A stretch of 64,000 bases of DNA from Deltaproteobacteria bacterium Ga0077550 (lineage in GTDB: Bacteria; Myxococcota_A; Polyangia; Nannocystales; Nannocystaceae), in the NCBI GenBank assembly GCA_001464385.1, contig LNFB01000310.1, positions 1 through 64,000 on the forward strand. The letters are read 5' to 3'. Below the pieces are notes generated by a model. The model was given only the letters and a program-made list of their open reading frames with translations, did no database searches and had not been told where the DNA came from. Below are positions 22,096-31,910 of this stretch, in pieces. Each line of letters begins with the position of its first letter. Position 1 is the stretch's first letter. The position numbers and the translations under genes were made by a program.

Positions 22096-22755
22096 ATGAC
22101 CGTCTTCGACCGCCACTCCTACGTCGTCCTCGCGAGCTCACTCCTCGCCGCCGGCTGCCCGTCACGTACCAACACGCCCGCGACCGACGCAACCGACGCG
22201 ACCGACGCGACCGACGCGACCGACGCCGCAGGTGGCGGGACGGACACCAACATCGACCACGTCGCCCAATCGTGCCTCGGCGAAGGGAGCGGCGGCGAGC
22301 CGTTCCGCTGGGAATGCCTCCTCGGATTGTCCGCCCAGTGCGCGGAGGCCACGTCGGAGGCCGCCTGCGTCGGACAGTGGTCCGCGGCAGACCTCGACAT
22401 CCTCGGGCCGCTCGAGGTGGCGTGCCGCTGGCATCCCGAGGCGATGCTCGTCCGCGTCCTGTACGACGCCGAGGGTTTCGAGTGCGAGGTCCTCGAGCGT
22501 TCGTCGATGTGCCTCGGCGTGGTGCTCACCAACGACCCCGATGATCCGGTCGGAGACCCACGGTGCGAGCCATTCGGGCCGCTGACCTGCGACGGCGGCG
22601 TGCAGTCGGGCCGCCCCCACACCGCCCGCGTGTCGAACACCGACGCGTGGCTGGTGAAGCCCGTCGAGTGCGGCGCGATCCTCGGGTTCGACGATGACTT
22701 CGAGGCGTGCCAGGGCGACGACCCCGCGGCGGCGTGCGGCTGCTTCTGCGAGTGA
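22096..22755 (+). CDS. Cys-rich lipoprotein with TDA tandem repeat
   Basis: 219 aa. The signal is ASSLLAAGC with Cys21 as the lipidation site. A perfect TDA repeat (five units) follows, encoded by a 9-bp tandem repeat. The mature domain has ten or more Cys, including CLGEGSGGE, CLLGLSAQC, CEVLERSSMC and a terminal CGCFCE, so it is probably disulfide-bonded. I do not recognise the fold. It is in line with the two barrel genes and may be transcribed with them (46-bp gap). Confidence 0.7.
   Translation: MTVFDRHSYVVLASSLLAAGCPSRTNTPATDATDATDATDATDAAGGGTDTNIDHVAQSCLGEGSGGEPFRWECLLGLSAQCAEATSEAACVGQWSAADLDILGPLEVACRWHPEAMLVRVLYDAEGFECEVLERSSMCLGVVLTNDPDDPVGDPRCEPFGPLTCDGGVQSGRPHTARVSNTDAWLVKPVECGAILGFDDDFEACQGDDPAAACGCFCE
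22183..22227. repeat. 9-bp tandem repeat, 5 units
   Basis: Five units of accgacgcN encode Thr-Asp-Ala repeats in the linker of the 22096 lipoprotein. The multiple of three keeps frame, so unit gain or loss would only change linker length. Confidence 0.85.
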
Positions 22756-22776
22756 AGGCCGCACACCGCCTCGGCT

Positions 22777-25056
<2,280 letters not shown>

Positions 25057-25100
25057 GCGGCGCCGACCATAGCGCCGACGGGCGGCCCCGCGTCGAGAAA

Positions 25101-26894
25101 TCAGACCCGCAGGCCGACCGCGCGCATCAGCGCCAGCGCGTTGCTGGTCTCGACGATGCCCTCCCGCAGCCGGTGGTCGAACACCAGGCGGTCGTCCCGC
25201 AGCGTGTCGCAGAAGTGGACGTTGCGCACCCGCGGCGCCAGGTCCTCGACGTCGGTCGCCAGCGCCAGGTCGTGGGTCGTCATCATGCCCAGCGCTCCGG
25301 CGTCGAGGAGCAGCCCGAGCACCGCGCGGGCGCCGACGCGGCGATCGTGCGAGTTGGTCCCGTGCAGGACCTCGTCGAGCAGGAACAGCACCGGCGTCGG
25401 GCCGGCCGCGAGCACGGTCACCTGCTTCAGGCGCGAGATCTCGGCGTAGAAGCGCGACGCCCCGTCGCGCAGCGAGTCCTCGATCCGGATCGACGCGGCG
25501 ACCTGCAGCACCGACAGGCGCATGTGCACCGCGCAGACCTTGGCGCCGGCCAGCGCGAGCACCACGTTCACGCCGACCGTGCGCATGTACGTGCTCTTGC
25601 CGGCCATGTTCGAGCCGCTGATCATGAGCGCCGCCGTCGGGCCGCCGAGCGCGACGTCGTTGGCCACCGCGATGTCGCGCGACAGCAGCGGGTGCGCGAG
25701 CGCGGTGGCCTCGAGCGTCGGGGCGCCATCGATCACCTCGGGCCACACGTCGTCCGGCTGCTCGAACGCGTGGGCCGACAGGGCCGCGAGGGCCTCGAGC
25801 TCGCCGAGCGCGGCGAACCACCGCGCGATGTCACCCCCGCTTCGCTGCCGCCAGCGCTCGATCGCCAGGGTGAAGTGCTCGGTCCAGCACAGCAGCCACG
25901 CGACGATCGCCAGCAGCTGGCTCTGTCGGACCTGCAGCCACTCGAACAGGCGGCACAGCGCGCGGATGCGACGCGAGGCGGCCGCGTCGCCGCGGACGAG
26001 CGCGGCCTGCAGTGCGCACAACCGCGGCGCCGCGACGACCTCGGACTCGAGCCGGGCGAGGAGCCCCGCGACGGTCGCGAGCTCGCGGGCCGGTCGCTCG
26101 ATCGCCGAGGTGGACGCCGCGGTGAACGGACGCGCCCAGCGGTGGAACGCGAACAACAGCGCGAGCACGACGACCAGCGGCCACGCCGGCAACACCCCCG
26201 TCGACCACAGGGCCCCCGTCGCGGCGACGCACGGCGGCAGGACCCACGCGCCCACGGCGATGCGCGAACGCATCTGCGCATCGACGCCCAGGTTGGCCTC
26301 GCCCCAGCGCGCGAGCGCCTCGGGATCGACCTCGGCCCGCAGCGCCTCACCGAGGCTGGCGAGCTCCTCGCGGAGCGCCACGGAGGGCGCGAGCTCCTCG
26401 ACGGCGGCGCGCCGCTGCGCCAGGCCCTCGCGATCGGCGGGCGCCGACAGCCACGCCGCGAGCGTGCGCTCGCCCGCGGCCGTGCGAGCGGTGCACAGCA
26501 GCTCGAAGACCGACCCTCGCCCGAACAGGTCGAGGTCCCGCGCGTACGGGTGATCGGCGGCGACGAGGTCGGTGCGCGCGTTGCCGCGTCCAACCCACGT
26601 GCCGTCCAGGCGCGCGAGGCCGTCGTCGTAGTGGGCCACCCCGCGTCGCGCCCGATCGATCCGCCGGTGCTCCCGCTCGTGCACGAACACCAGCGCGACG
26701 AAGCCGACGATCGGGATCACCATCGTCGCGCCCGGAACCGCGTCGACCCACGCGCCCCACCCCGCGGCGACCAGCAGCGCGAAGCAGGCGAGGCGCGCGC
26801 GTCCGATCGCGATCGAGCGGGCCTCGCCGGCCGCGACGGTGCCGACGCAGCGCTCGCGACCCCGGACGTAGACCTCGCGGGGCGTCTCCGCCAT
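25101..26894 (-). CDS. Membrane-anchored MutS-family ATPase
   Basis: 597 aa. The C-terminal half has a MutS-type ATPase: Walker A ISGSNMAGKSTYMRTVG, SIRIEDSLRDGASRFYAE, Walker B FLLDEVLHGTN, and TTHDLALA. The N-terminal half carries two predicted membrane hairpins (ACFALLVAAGWGAWVD with PIVGFVALVFVHE, and VLPPCVAATGALW with WPLVVVLALLFAFH), and the mismatch-binding domains of MutS1 are absent. It belongs to the membrane MutS-related group rather than true mismatch repair. The start at 26894 gives MAETPREVYVRG. It is 19 bp downstream of the SIMPL gene and upstream of maeB. Function unknown. Confidence 0.87.
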   Translation of the reverse strand: MAETPREVYVRGRERCVGTVAAGEARSIAIGRARLACFALLVAAGWGAWVDAVPGATMVIPIVGFVALVFVHEREHRRIDRARRGVAHYDDGLARLDGTWVGRGNARTDLVAADHPYARDLDLFGRGSVFELLCTARTAAGERTLAAWLSAPADREGLAQRRAAVEELAPSVALREELASLGEALRAEVDPEALARWGEANLGVDAQMRSRIAVGAWVLPPCVAATGALWSTGVLPAWPLVVVLALLFAFHRWARPFTAASTSAIERPARELATVAGLLARLESEVVAAPRLCALQAALVRGDAAASRRIRALCRLFEWLQVRQSQLLAIVAWLLCWTEHFTLAIERWRQRSGGDIARWFAALGELEALAALSAHAFEQPDDVWPEVIDGAPTLEATALAHPLLSRDIAVANDVALGGPTAALMISGSNMAGKSTYMRTVGVNVVLALAGAKVCAVHMRLSVLQVAASIRIEDSLRDGASRFYAEISRLKQVTVLAAGPTPVLFLLDEVLHGTNSHDRRVGARAVLGLLLDAGALGMMTTHDLALATDVEDLAPRVRNVHFCDTLRDDRLVFDHRLREGIVETSNALALMRAVGLRV

Positions 26895-26913
26895 CACACC
26901 CACCGCAGCCGCA

Positions 26914-27486
26914 CTAGACCGCCCGGTGCGCGTAGCTGACCCTCGCGCGACCGGTCGCGAAGATGAGGCCGGTCGACTCGACGGGCACCGTGCAGTCGAC
27001 CTCGGCGGCGCGCAGCTCGAGCAGCTCGCGGCCGAGGGCTGCCGCGGCGACATAGGCGTTCGCGCGGGCGACCGCGAGCGCGGCCTCGGTGACCCGCCCG
27101 CGCGCGAACGAGGGATCGCGCAGGCCCCAGATGATCCCGGAGCCCGGCCCCGCGCCGGCCATGATCGCGACGTCGAGCAGCACGCCCGCCGCCTCGGGCG
27201 GCATCTGGGCCCGCATCACGCGGTGCAATCGATACCCGTGCAGGCCGCCCTCCTCGTGGAACACCGGATCGAGCGTCCGCTCGACCTCGGTCACCATCTC
27301 GGGGAGCTTGGGCTCGGTCTCGCGGATCGTGTCGAGGACGATGGTGATCCGGGCGTTGCTGGCGCCCATCGCATCCGACGCGGTCTTGCCCTCGGTGACG
27401 ATCACCAGCCGCAGCCACGCAACGTCGGTCGAGACCGGCAGGATCGCGTCACCGGTCACGGAGATCGTCGCGTCGTCGTCGGCCAT
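26914..27486 (-). CDS. SIMPL (DUF541) domain protein
   Basis: 190 aa from the ATG at 27486. ISVTGDAILPVSTDVAWLRLVIVTEG is the start of a SIMPL domain, and ARANAYVAAAALGRELLEL near the middle is its typical repeated-Ala helix. No signal peptide is evident, although most relatives are periplasmic. The family includes E. coli oxidative-stress protein YggE; molecular function is unclear. It lies between the cytochrome gene (44-bp gap) and the MutS-like gene (19-bp gap). Confidence 0.82.
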   Translation of the reverse strand: MADDDATISVTGDAILPVSTDVAWLRLVIVTEGKTASDAMGASNARITIVLDTIRETEPKLPEMVTEVERTLDPVFHEEGGLHGYRLHRVMRAQMPPEAAGVLLDVAIMAGAGPGSGIIWGLRDPSFARGRVTEAALAVARANAYVAAAALGRELLELRAAEVDCTVPVESTGLIFATGRARVSYAHRAV

Positions 27487-27529
27487 CGGCGGGCCGAGGG
27501 TAACACGACGACGCGGGATCGTCCGCCCA

Positions 27530-28279
27530 TCACCTCCACTGCAGCGGCATGCCGAACACGCGGTCGGCCTGCTCGGCGTGGCATCCGCGGCACGCCGCGA
27601 GATCGCCGGCCGCGGTGATCCGCCCATCGGGCGCGATCGTGGCGTAGATCCACCCCGCGTCGGTGCCCTCCGACTCCACGTCGCGGAGCTGCGCCATCAC
27701 GAACAGCCCGATCGGATCGCCGGCGCCGTAGCGAGCGTCTCCCTTGCGCGCCGGCACCAGCCGGGCCCCGAACGCGCCCGCGTCGAGGGGCCGCGGCACG
27801 AACGACTCCTTCACCAGGACCTGCACCACGTCATCGCGCGAGCGGAGCGTCGCACCGACGCGGTCCAGCGTCGCTGGAAGCTCCCCCTTCACGTCGGCAG
27901 CCCGCCAGTAGGCCTTCGGATCCAGGGCATGCAGCACGAACACCTTCGCGGCGTGGGCCGTTCCGGCATCCGCCGCGCTCAGGTGCTGCACGCCCTCGGC
28001 CGGCATCGCGCAGAGCCCCGGCGCCCAGTGGTACTGGTTGTCGACCAGCCCCCAGCTCGCGTGACTCGCCGCCACTTCGCGGAGCAACGGATCCCACGGG
28101 GACTCGACGGCGACGACGGGCCGCGCCGCCGCATCCTCGACGGGCGTCGACGGCGTCGGGACCTCGGCGAGCGCGGCGGCCTGCGCCGGCGGCTCGACGC
28201 CCTCCTGCTCGGCCGCGCCCGCACAGCCCACCGCACCCAGCACGAAGAGGATCCACCGCGAGCTCGACGGGCACGTCAT
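27530..28279 (-). CDS. Cytochrome P460-type lipoprotein
   Basis: 249 aa from the ATG at 28279; an upstream ATG at 28318 would put 13 polar residues before the signal. The lipobox is FVLGAVGC, Cys19. The C-terminal 60 residues have GWIYATIAPDGR then CRGCHAEQADRVFG, a single CxxCH haem-binding site in the position found in cytochrome P460-like proteins. An N-terminal-half segment (HYWAPGLCAMP-like, around residue 90) carries another Cys. Likely a periplasm-facing c-type haem protein; redox partner unknown. Confidence 0.78.
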   Translation of the reverse strand: MTCPSSSRWILFVLGAVGCAGAAEQEGVEPPAQAAALAEVPTPSTPVEDAAARPVVAVESPWDPLLREVAASHASWGLVDNQYHWAPGLCAMPAEGVQHLSAADAGTAHAAKVFVLHALDPKAYWRAADVKGELPATLDRVGATLRSRDDVVQVLVKESFVPRPLDAGAFGARLVPARKGDARYGAGDPIGLFVMAQLRDVESEGTDAGWIYATIAPDGRITAAGDLAACRGCHAEQADRVFGMPLQWR

Positions 28280-28359
28280 GGCACCACCGTAGCGCCACGG
28301 AGGCTGGGCGTCGGTCACGACGTCGTCACGCCGACGACGTCGTCACGCGGTCGCGGCGA

Positions 28360-29421
28360 TCACGGCAGGTCGCAGTACGCCGGGAAGTCCGCCGGGAGCC
28401 CCGCGGCGTAGGCCTGCGAGCCCCACGGGTGATCGTCGAAGAAGCGGTGCACGAAGTTCTGGTCGGGCCCGATGAGGTGCCCCGTGCCGTGGTTGCACTG
28501 GATCGGGAGCCGCTCGGTGAGCAGGAGCTGCTCGACGTAGTACGCGCTCAGCTCCTGGAAGTCGACGCTGCCGCCGTAGACGTCGGTGTCGCCGCCGTGC
28601 ATGACCATCGCCGCGAACTTGTTGTCGGGCTCGGAATCCCACGGCGCGTAGTCCGGGGCGACGAAGCCACCCGAGTAGATGACGACGCTCGCGAGGTAGA
28701 CCGAGCGCAGGTAGCTGGCCTTCGAGGTGTGCAGACCGCCCGCCGAGAACCCAGCGGAGTGGATGCGATGCAGGTCGATGCCGACCTCCTGCACGGCGCA
28801 CGCGACGATCTCGTCCATCAGCAACAGGTCATCGTCACGATCGCCGTTGGTCAGCCACCACGGGTACGTGCCGGTCGCCGGGTCGTTGTACGGCGCCACG
28901 ACGATGCCGCCCGCCGCGGTCACCATGTCGATGTTGTTGGTGTCGTACGCGTTGAACCCCCACTCGGCCTCCATCGGGTTGCCACCGGTGCCGTGGAAGT
29001 AGAACTGCAGGCGCCCGCCGCCGTCGTAGGCGGCGTCGGTCATCCAGATGTGGGCCTGACGCGGCTCGATGCCCTTGGGGTTGAAGGTGATGTCGCCGGG
29101 CACGAACTCCGGACACGTGCCGGTGACGATCGGCATGAGCGGCTCGAGGCCCATCGGGCCGGTGTCATCGCCCGTCTCGTCGCTGGGCGACGTGTCGTCG
29201 GTGCCCGGCGCGTCGCTGCCGGTCGGATCGTCGGTCGGATCGTCGGTCGGATCGCTGGTCGGATCGCTCGGGTTCGTCGGGTTGCCCGACGGGTTGGTGC
29301 CCGCATCGCCCTCGCTGGTGCCGGAGGATCCACCCTCGCCGCCCTCGGCATCCGAAGCGCAGGCGCCCAGGGCCGTGATCATGAGGAGAGCACCGCAATG
29401 ACGTGTGAGCTGCATGAGCAT
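28360..29421 (-). CDS. PHB-depolymerase/esterase-like lipoprotein
   Basis: 353 aa from the ATG at 29421; ATG 29415 is also possible. The signal ends LLMITALGAC (Cys21). A Thr/Asp/Pro/Ser linker carries a 12-bp tandem repeat (DPTD units). The hydrolase domain starts near residue 100. FYFHGTGGNP is the oxyanion motif and HSAGFSAGG holds the nucleophile Ser in GxSxG context. CNHGTGHLIGPD gives a likely catalytic His. These are features of the polyhydroxybutyrate depolymerase/feruloyl-esterase-like family. It would act on the cell surface or periplasm; the substrate cannot be told. It resembles the partial gene at 1-737. Confidence 0.82.
   Translation of the reverse strand: MLMQLTRHCGALLMITALGACASDAEGGEGGSSGTSEGDAGTNPSGNPTNPSDPTSDPTDDPTDDPTGSDAPGTDDTSPSDETGDDTGPMGLEPLMPIVTGTCPEFVPGDITFNPKGIEPRQAHIWMTDAAYDGGGRLQFYFHGTGGNPMEAEWGFNAYDTNNIDMVTAAGGIVVAPYNDPATGTYPWWLTNGDRDDDLLLMDEIVACAVQEVGIDLHRIHSAGFSAGGLHTSKASYLRSVYLASVVIYSGGFVAPDYAPWDSEPDNKFAAMVMHGGDTDVYGGSVDFQELSAYYVEQLLLTERLPIQCNHGTGHLIGPDQNFVHRFFDDHPWGSQAYAAGLPADFPAYCDLP
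29221..29268. repeat. 12-bp tandem repeat, 4 units
   Basis: Four units of ggtcggatcgtc/ggtcggatcgct lie in the linker of the depolymerase-like lipoprotein. On the minus strand they encode SDPT/DDPT units. Confidence 0.85.
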
Positions 29422-29591
29422 GTTCGAGCCTAGACTTGGTGGGATAACACGGGGGACGGGGGCCCGGAAGGCCGGAGGTCGTTGCCCCATCGAGACGGAG
29501 GCCGGCGTCCGAGGTTGCGCGCGGAACCGCAGCGAGCCTCGACGGTACGCGCGACGATCCTGACGGATCGACCGCCCGAAACAGCGATCCG

Positions 29592-30404
29592 TCACGCCGG
29601 GGGCGTCAGGGCCACCATGCGGCAAACCGGCCGGAACCCCAGCCCGGCGAGGATCGGGTAGGCGGTCTGCTCCCGGGCCTGCGAGGTCGCGAGCGCGAGG
29701 CCGCGGCATCGGGCGTGCTCGAGTCGCGCGGCCACCAACGCCCGATAGACCCCGCGGCCGCGGTACTCGGGCAGCACGACGCCGCCCATGAGGTAGGCCG
29801 AGCGCTCCGCGGCGAGGTACGCCGCGGTGCCGGCGGCGCGACCGCCGACCCGCGCGACGAACATCGGCAGCCGCCCGCCGCCGTGCACCGCGAAGTGGCG
29901 ATGCAGCGCCTCGAGTGGGCGCGCGTCGACCCGCCACCCCGCGGCGGTGACCTCGGTGAACTCGCCGACGTCGTCGTCGATCACCGCCTCGACCGTGACG
30001 TCGGCGCACGGCCACGGGACGTCGTCGCTCGATCGCGCCACCGCGACGAGCGTGTGCGGCACGAACCCCCGTCGCTCGAGTCGGGCCGCGAGATCCCGAG
30101 GGCGCGAGTCGGGGCCGACGGTCCAGCGGAACCGCAGGCCGCGATCGCGGTACGCGGCGATCGTCGCGTCGAGGATCGCGTCGGCGACGTCGTCGTCGAG
30201 CACGGCGAGCGAGACCTCGTTGAGCCCCGCCTCGGGCAGCGACGGCGTGATGAGCTGCATCCACCCGGGGCGCTCGACGACGATCGTGTCGGGCAGCGGG
30301 ACGAACGCCCGCCTGGGCACCACCACTGCCTCGTGGAGCAGCTCGGCCTCGGTCCACGATCGGCGCGCGGGTGATCCGTTCATGCCGAGGTGTTCGTACG
30401 CCAA
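29592..30404 (-). CDS. GNAT-family N-acetyltransferase
   Basis: 270 aa. The C-terminal domain carries the acetyl-CoA-binding GNAT core: YLMGGVVLPEYRGRGVYRALV is motif A (RGRGVYRAL is the Q/RxxGxG/A loop), followed by HARCRGLALATSQA and the ILAGLGFRPV end. The N-terminal half (residues 1-130) resembles a second, degenerate GNAT unit, as in tandem-GNAT proteins. The acceptor is unknown. An alternative ATG at 30383 (MNGSPARRS) is possible. The first 170 bp upstream of 29591 on the other side hold no recognisable gene. Confidence 0.87.
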   Translation of the reverse strand: MAYEHLGMNGSPARRSWTEAELLHEAVVVPRRAFVPLPDTIVVERPGWMQLITPSLPEAGLNEVSLAVLDDDVADAILDATIAAYRDRGLRFRWTVGPDSRPRDLAARLERRGFVPHTLVAVARSSDDVPWPCADVTVEAVIDDDVGEFTEVTAAGWRVDARPLEALHRHFAVHGGGRLPMFVARVGGRAAGTAAYLAAERSAYLMGGVVLPEYRGRGVYRALVAARLEHARCRGLALATSQAREQTAYPILAGLGFRPVCRMVALTPPA

Positions 30405-30483
30405 GGCCCGCGCGTCGTCAGCTGCCTTTCGCGTGTCGCGGCGCCGAGCGCGACGGCACCGGGCCTGCTACGGTCGTCCCACG

Positions 30484-31146
30484 ATGGCCGGACGCGAATC
30501 GATGGGATCCCCGGGGGCACGGCGCGCGGCCCGATCGCGCCGCGCAACGCTCGGCCGCGCGACGCTCGGCCGCGCAGCGCTCGGCCTCGCGGCGACCCTG
30601 ACGGCGTGCGAGTTCGGCCCGCTCGAGCCGGCCGCGGGCTTCCGCGCGGGCGTGTACGACGTCAGCGTCACCGTCGACGACGCCTGCGGGCAGATCGACG
30701 TCGCGATGCCGGCGATGGACTGTCGCGGCGGCGTGCGGGTCGACGACGACGGGGCGCTCTCGATCGCGTGGCCCGAGGTCGACGGCGCGACGTACGTGAT
30801 CAACGACGGCGTCCTGCCGAACATCGGCGAGAGCCCCGTGCTGCGTTGGTCGGACAGCGGCATCGAGCCGTCGACCGAGTGCGACGGCGCCGCGCTGCGC
30901 TGGGTCGTCACGCTGACCAACGACGACGAGGGCAAGCTCTCGGGCTCGCTGCGCAACAGCTGGACCGGCGTGACCGGCTGCCCCGTGACGCCGAGCATGC
31001 CGCAGACCGAGTGCACCACCGCGTTCTCGTACCGCTACGATCTGCACGAGCCCTGCGAGGACCCGTGCGAGCTGGTGGACTCGGACGTCGCGCCGGCGGC
31101 GGGCGAGCCGTACGACTGCGGGCTGTCGGTGTGCTCGTGCCCGTGA
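30484..31146 (+). CDS. Lipoprotein with RATLG repeat signal region
   Basis: 220 aa. The signal region is unusual: it is extended by a 15-bp tandem repeat giving RATLG-RATLG-RAALG before the helix and lipobox LAATLTAC (about Cys42). ATGs at 30484 and 30502 both fit. The mature domain is beta-rich with eight to ten Cys and ends GLSVCSCP. Segments such as GVYDVSVTVDDAC and WTGVTGCPVTP look like a small disulfide-stabilised sandwich. No family recognised. It converges on the lipoprotein at 31169. Confidence 0.7.
   Translation: MAGRESMGSPGARRAARSRRATLGRATLGRAALGLAATLTACEFGPLEPAAGFRAGVYDVSVTVDDACGQIDVAMPAMDCRGGVRVDDDGALSIAWPEVDGATYVINDGVLPNIGESPVLRWSDSGIEPSTECDGAALRWVVTLTNDDEGKLSGSLRNSWTGVTGCPVTPSMPQTECTTAFSYRYDLHEPCEDPCELVDSDVAPAAGEPYDCGLSVCSCP
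30541..30585. repeat. 15-bp tandem repeat, 3 units
   Basis: Three 15-bp units encode RATLG, RATLG and RAALG in the n-region/h-region of a lipoprotein signal. Unit loss or gain would alter signal-peptide length directly, unlike the linker repeats elsewhere in the window. Confidence 0.8.
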
Positions 31147-31168
31147 CCGCAGGGTCTGTGACCGCCCG

Positions 31169-31888
31169 TCAGTCCGTGATCATGATCTCCGCCACCGTCT
31201 GCGCGGGATAGTCGATCTCCGCCGCGAACGTCTGCGGATACCCGAGCTGCGTCCCCCCATACAGGTTGCACACGCCGCCCTCGGGCATCGGCGGATCGCA
31301 CTCGCAGCTCCCCGCGCACAGCTGATACGTCGTCAGCGCGATCTGGTAGCGGCCGGGCGGAGCCGCGTCGCGCCGCTGGCACTCGCTCGCGCAGCCGGCC
31401 CCCGAGCCGCACGCGTCCGTCATCGTCAGCGGCACGAGCCACGCGCCCGACCAGGTGCCGTCCGCCATGCCGCCGGCCTCGAAGCGGCCCGACTCCGGTG
31501 GCGCACAGTCGTTGCAGCCCTGGCTGCAATCGTCGAGCGTGAGGAAGTCGTCGCACAGCACCGGCGTGCACTCGCCGAGCGTGTAGGGCACGATCTCGTC
31601 GGTCGCCATCGCGGTGATCTCGAAGGTCAGCGCGCCGCCGCAGCCGTGCGGCTTGAAGTACACCGGCGTCGTGCCGGTGTGGCGCACCGTGACCGTCACC
31701 TCCGGCCCGACGGAACCGGCGGACACGTAGTCCTCGCACGACAGTCCGCTCCCCGAGGACTCGGCCGGGCCGCTCGACGTGCTGCTCGACGTGGTGCCAC
31801 CGGAGCCATCGCCCTCCGACGCGGGGCCGCAACCGAAACAGGACCAGAGCAGGGGGACGGCGAGCGCGAGCCGGCGGGTCAGGGACAT
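31169..31888 (-). CDS. Cys-rich lipoprotein
   Basis: 239 aa. The signal is LALAVPLLWSCFGC with Cys20 the likely lipidation site. A short Ser/Thr/Gly linker precedes a domain with about sixteen Cys in spaced pairs (CEDYVS, CGGALTFEI, CTPVLCDDF, CSQGCNDC, CGSGAGCASEC, CAGSCECDPP). VTVTVRHTGTTPVYFKPHGCGG suggests an Ig-like sandwich core. Function unknown. It converges with the 30484 gene and lies 22 bp downstream of the Hsp70-like gene on the same strand. Confidence 0.72.
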   Translation of the reverse strand: MSLTRRLALAVPLLWSCFGCGPASEGDGSGGTTSSSTSSGPAESSGSGLSCEDYVSAGSVGPEVTVTVRHTGTTPVYFKPHGCGGALTFEITAMATDEIVPYTLGECTPVLCDDFLTLDDCSQGCNDCAPPESGRFEAGGMADGTWSGAWLVPLTMTDACGSGAGCASECQRRDAAPPGRYQIALTTYQLCAGSCECDPPMPEGGVCNLYGGTQLGYPQTFAAEIDYPAQTVAEIMITD

Positions 31889-31910
31889 TCGCGCGGCAGG
31901 ATACCAGGCG

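Noticed and set aside
22183..22227. CRISPR-like repetition
   Set aside because: Units are 9 bp, contiguous and in frame with no spacers. The 12- and 15-bp repeats elsewhere fail likewise. No cas genes are present.
25101..26894. True mismatch-repair MutS
   Set aside because: Mismatch-binding and connector domains are absent and membrane segments are present, so the symbol mutS was not used.
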